Shown here: positions 18,166-22,106 of the stretch, piece by piece
Layout of the letters: each line of letters starts with the position of its first letter
Position numbering within the stretch: position 1 is the stretch's first letter
Origin: Isoetes engelmannii
Taxonomy: Eukaryota > Streptophyta > Lycopodiopsida > Isoetales > Isoetaceae
Reading direction: 5' to 3'
DNA length: 22,106 nucleotides
NCBI GenBank assembly: GCA_011763485.2
Contig: JAANSK020260828.1
Coordinates: forward strand, 1-22,106
Program-made: the position numbers and the translations under genes
The notes under the pieces: model-generated
Seen by the model: only the letters and a program-made list of their open reading frames with translations
Told to the model about the DNA's origin: nothing
The model's database searches: none

Positions 18166-20163
18166 GTGAGAACATAAACTTAAGAAAATTAGCACTCTTG
18201 TAAATTTTCGTCCTTAACCATAGGCCTTTTAAAGAGGATATATTGCCTATGTTGCCGTACCTACTCTATACTTCAAATCAAGTGATCGATCTGGTTCACG
18301 TTTTTTCCACTGTCCTTACATTTTCTATTATCCTAACCACAGTTGGCAGAGAAAGAATGGAGTTAGATATATCCTATGCTTTGAGCCTCATCAGCCTATT
18401 GTGGAGGATTTGGAAGATTTTCTGAAGTCTGGCTCTGCGTCCTTGCAGAGTTAGTAATATGCCTTTGGAGTATTCAATGCCCTTTTTATTCATTGGCTTT
18501 ATCCAGATATGGTTACAAGAAGACAAGTCGTGATCCAGGCCCACTTAGTGCCTAATGTACAATAGTGGCCAATGCCCAAAGGTTTATGTAACTGGAAACC
18601 AAAACGCTAATTTATTGTTTCTCTAGACTGTAGTTACAGTTTTCTCCCGGGAATGGAGAATGACGTTCCATGGTTGTCCATGTATTCTGTTTTGTGGCGT
18701 TATAACAGGCTTGAGAGATTTTGGCCTATACTATTCCTAACTCAGAAGAACCCAACACACTAAGTTGATAATAACTACTGATTTGAGTAACTAGTACAAT
18801 TTTATTTCATTATAATTTCTAATGGCCATTTGCCCGTAAAAGACATACTTTGGGTTCTGTTCTCAGTGCCATGCCAGCCTGATTGAAAGCATTATATGTG
18901 AGGCAGCTTTTCTTCTATTTATTTTATGTTTCTATGGTGCTCATCTGGGATAGATAGTTATCTGAGGTTAATGCAGATTTCATAGGTTTGGTATGCGTTC
19001 TAACTGCGTTGCATAATATGAACATTCTTATCCAAGTAAACACTAAGTTTTTTCCTCTCCTGTCTCTAAAATATCAGTTGTGCAAATGTCCAATCTATAG
19101 TATAAATATATACTCTGTGGACCATCATTTAAATGATGGTGTTATCCATGACCATCTCAGTTACCAAACCTTTCAACTTCACATATCACATTGTTAAAAG
19201 TGAAGGCTTGTTATATTAGTAGGCTCCCCTTGTCCAAAAGGAGACGTCCAAGTTGAGCTTTCAGTGTCACCAGCACGAAGGAACACAAGGTTGGTCATGT
19301 TTTTATGTATTGGGAGCTGCTTATGTAGTTACAGTTTTCTAATGGTTTTATCTTTGTGTTTTGTTGTTGATAAGCTGATGGGTGCACTAATAAGGTAAAC
19401 GACCACTACATAATTCTGCTACAATAGATCGGGTAATTATGTTTGTTCTCTCTTCTTTTCTTTTTTTTCTTTTTTCCTCCTACTCCTTTATGTTATTAAG
19501 AATAATTGGTAGAATGTTAGTAGGTAGATGCATCATATATTGAAAGTAGGTTGAAAGTGCATGTTCATTACTTCCAACTTTTAAGGTTGTGATATTCTCT
19601 TGGCCATGGGGCTAGCATATTTGCATCTCGTACTTTTCTTGCGACGTTCTTCAAAGTTGCTCCTACACGAGAGGAGCATTGATGTATTGTTTGATAGTGT
19701 CCAACTTCTAATTTTTTTGGTTAAGGATTGACATCGTGTTTTGGCCAAGGCCTACATACAGAGCATGCAGAAACAACACCACCAAGAAAATCAAATATTA
19801 AAACACATTAGAGTAGCCATTTAAATAACGAATCAGAAACAAAATAATTAAAAAAATTAAATAATTAAATTAAATGAATATATTTAGTATGTGATGTACG
19901 TTATACAAGAGTAATTATATTAACTCCCAAACAACTCCTCGTTTGTGCATAAACACAAAAATGAAGACGAAAAATGTTACCAAGGATATAGAACTTGAAC
20001 TTGTAGTCGAGGTATGACAATTCGAAGGGTAAGAAGGTTTGAACTTTTGGACGAATTGACAAAGCAAAAAAAGTCGATGAAACAGGATTCATGTACCTTG
20101 CACAGCCTAACATCAACTATTGGGACATGAAAAAGATGAAGAGGTTGTGAGGATGCTCCGTGC
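18166..20163 (+). other. 3' UTR of the KH gene and gene-free DNA
   Basis: Directly after the stop codon the sequence reads GTGAGA, a usable donor, and TCCTTGCAG at about 18441-18449 could be its acceptor, so the 3' UTR may contain an intron of about 280 bases. The rest is AT-rich. TGTAGTTACAGTTTTCT occurs twice (near 18629 and 19325). The stretch 19790-19920 is almost pure A/T. No coding region with a recognisable family was found, and no polyadenylation site could be fixed. Confidence 0.45.
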
Positions 20164-20634
20164 TTGTCGGGCACACTTGTAGGCGGCGGCGATCTTGTAG
20201 GCGATGGCGACGAACTGGAGGAAGAAGGTCAAAGATGTTTCTCGACTTGTAGTGGAAGGGGAAAAGGTGGGGATGGAGTTACAATGGCAGACACAATAGG
20301 AGAGGGCAGCGTTGATGGAGACCAGGTAGAATCAGGCCTGATTGTCCAGAGGTTTGAATTGGAGGTAGTCATGGCAAAATCAAATGTTGGGCCGAGCGGG
20401 AAGGGAAAACTTCTAACAAAGGTGGTTCAGGGCTTGTCTGCATCCTTAAAGCCCTGTGACTCGCTAGTGACTCGCTATCCCTAGGAATTTCGTATCTGGA
20501 AATGCAGCTGGGAGCATGTGCCCAGGCCTGCACGAAGTCATCAGCAAGTCCAAGCGAGTTCTGTGGCGCTCCCTTCTACAAACCGGCATTTAGTTCCACA
20601 GGAGAAGTGTGTGGCTTCTTCAGGTGATGTTAGC

Positions 20635-20766
20635 ACTGCATCTCATGCATTGGCTTGACAGATGGAGGTCGACATTCAGGAGGCAGAAACTTTGTTTGAC
20701 ACTGCATCTCATGCATTGGCTCGACAGATGGAGGTCGACATTCAGGAGGCAAAAACTTTGTTTGAG
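20635..20766 (+). repeat. 66-bp tandem duplication inside the LINE ORF1
   Basis: Copies 20635-20700 and 20701-20766 differ at three positions. The unit is 22 codons, so the frame is kept and the protein repeats (for example MEVDIQEAETLFD then MEVDIQEAKTLFE). One difference changes CGA in copy 2 to the stop TGA in copy 1. Confidence 0.95.
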
Positions 20767-21264
20767 GCCATCTCTGCAGAGGTGCGTGGGCCGCAAGTTG
20801 TTCCTCACCCGGACTTTTTCGGGATGGAAAATATTACCAGGCCTTCTCCATTGGCTGTCGACACAAGCAAGAGGACTGAGAATGGCTTGCTTTCTCGCTC
20901 GGGTTCTGGTCTGCCCAGGACTGAAAATTGTGTTGGCTCCTCTGCTGAGCCTCGTTCTGCTTGGAAAACCAATGATTCAGTGCAACATGTGACACATTCC
21001 AGTTTTAGTGACTGGCTTAAGAAAGACTTGCCTCCCCATCGGAGTCTCTGAAGCCATCTCCTTTGTTCATAGAGGTAATAAGCAGGACATCATGAACTTA
21101 TTGAAGGGTGACACTCAGCAAGCTGCCTTGCCCGCACTCGGTGACACTGAGCATGTTTCATCTGGGGAGTCCTATAGGGATGCTGTAGTTGTCCAGATTG
21201 ACCAGGATGAGCATATGAAATACATTGAGAACTTAGTGGCGTACTCTGTGGTTGGTTACTGGAC

Positions 21265-21376
21265 GGGGGGCAACTTTGACATAAGAAGAATTTTCGGGTG
21301 GCTAAGCTCGCTTCCAGGATGGGGGGCAACTTTGACATCAGAAGAATTTTCGGGTGGCTAAGCTCGCTTTTACGGA
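21265..21376 (+). repeat. 56-bp tandem duplication causing a frameshift
   Basis: GGGGGGCAACTTTGACAT starts both copies (21265 and 21321), and the match runs through TTTTCGGGTGGCTAAGCTCG. The last bases differ. Since 56 is not a multiple of three, the ORF1-like frame is lost at the junction: the same GNFDIRRIFGWLSS peptide is encoded twice, in two different frames. Confidence 0.95.
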
Positions 21377-22106
21377 GAAGTCACATTTCCCCCTTTGGGT
21401 CTATCAAATCTTTGGGTAAGTGTTTTTTTCCTGTGATGTTTAAAGCCGTCGAAGATGTAGATAAGTTGGTGGCTAAGGCAATTGACACGATTGACGGCAC
21501 CGTCGTTCTTTTTCAAAACTAATTTCCAGGGTTTTCTATTGACATGCCTCTTAGAGCAAAGATTCCCTGTTGGTTTCAAATTCTTGACTTGTCTTCTGAC
21601 TTGCTTGCACCCTCTTTTCTTAAGTCTATTGCAAAGGCTCTTGGTGTTCATATTGCACACTCCATATCCGGCGGCGCAAAGGTATGTGTCTTGCTTCCGA
21701 TGGATAAAGCGATCCCTGAGCATGTTATCATTCAGAGTGGCCGATTTTACTCCCGCTTTAAGCTGCTTTTGTTGAACGCGTCTGATCTTTCTCGCTGGTT
21801 CCTCTCTTTCAAGCTTCCAGTCTCTGCTCTGTGCTCCTCTCCCCCTCAAACCGTTCCTGCCTCTCCGGTTGCTCATGAAAGTAGCCCGTTGCACCGTCGC
21901 CTCCGTGTCCAGTGTCTTCTCAGCCTGCACCTTTGACTGCTATGGCCCAGCCATCTCCTCCATCTTTGCACCAAGTGGCTCTGACACCAGTTGCCCAGTC
22001 CCCTCCATTGCCGCTAGTGCTAACTACCTCATCAGGGATGCTTTTAATTATTTTTCCAATGCAAATTATATAGAATGGTTGGCGAATGTAAGAAAAATTA
22101 GATTAG

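Larger units (their letters stand above)
20164..22070 (+). pseudogene. damaged LINE ORF1 (DUF4283-like) pseudogene
   Basis: Protein-like sequence continues across three frames. The first frame (20164 onward) is broken by stops at 20482 and 20656 and shifts near 21045. The second carries YIENLVAYSVVGYWTGGNFD. A 56-bp duplication then shifts frame again, into FDIRRIFGWLSSL, a stop at about 21520, then IDMPLRAKIPCWFQILDLSS, FLKSIAKALGV and CVLLPMDKAIPEHVIIQSG. A shift near 21910 leads to a Pro/Ser-rich tail open to 22070. The order of a DUF4283-type N-terminal fold, a P-x-W-x-x-x-L-D-L block and a Pro-rich linker is that of plant LINE ORF1/gag proteins. No ORF2 is present before the window ends, where it may continue. 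The 5' boundary is arbitrary. Confidence 0.6.

Noticed and set aside
20609-20992. 127-codon frame with a repeated LHWLDRWRSTFRRQKLCL unit
   Set aside because: This is the wrong reading frame of the 66-bp tandem duplication. The neighbouring frame continues the LINE ORF1 sequence on both sides.
1-22106. CRISPR arrays, rRNA genes or bacterial operon structure
   Set aside because: No regularly spaced repeats, no rRNA-like blocks, and genes with many spliceosomal introns: this is eukaryotic nuclear DNA.

Overview
The window looks like nuclear DNA of a vascular land plant. Genes are broken by many GT-AG introns, the two recognisable proteins have their closest known relatives in plants, and the space between them is filled with decayed plant-type retroelements and AT-rich foldback repeats. 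The style of the LINE remnants would suit a fern or a gymnosperm, but that is a weak guess; the species cannot be read from the sequence.

Two genes appear intact. (1) On the minus strand, 8327 to 1875, is a 12-exon gene for a 609-residue AtuA-family protein (DUF1446 plus the C-terminal AtuA ferredoxin-like domain). All exon junctions keep phase, including a 36-base first coding exon that supplies the only good start codon. (2) On the plus strand, 15634 to 18165, is a gene for a 658-residue protein with five KH RNA-binding domains (HEN4/At4g18375-like), with an intron in its 5' UTR. The genes point away from each other and are separated by about 7.3 kb of repeat-rich DNA.

Layout: 1-1260 holds a possible exon at the left edge, a diverged foldback element and a Ty1/copia protease fragment. 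1261-1874 is promoter-like or LTR-like sequence with ACGT motifs. 1875-8327 is the AtuA gene with a 2.87-kb intron. 8720-9075 holds a short inverted repeat and a LINE zinc-knuckle remnant. 9790-12394 is a 2.6-kb inverted-repeat locus whose arms enclose a second LINE 3'-end fragment; one arm carries an expanded (GGA)18. 12560-13374 has a 26-base inverted repeat pair around an unrecognised coding-like stretch, followed by a strong 100-base hairpin. 13498-13557 is a T60 tract, followed by a broken OB-fold gene copy. 14301-14783 is a long foldback element, probably of the same family as the one at 284-701, lying just upstream of the KH gene. 18166-20163 shows no gene. 20164-22070 is a damaged LINE ORF1 (DUF4283-like) with two tandem duplications.

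The two intact genes have no evident functional link. The most interesting material is the density of inverted-repeat structures between them (four separate foldbacks in about 5 kb). They could be transcribed into hairpin RNA, and one sits in the upstream region of an RNA-binding-protein gene. I did not find a convincing new multi-gene system.
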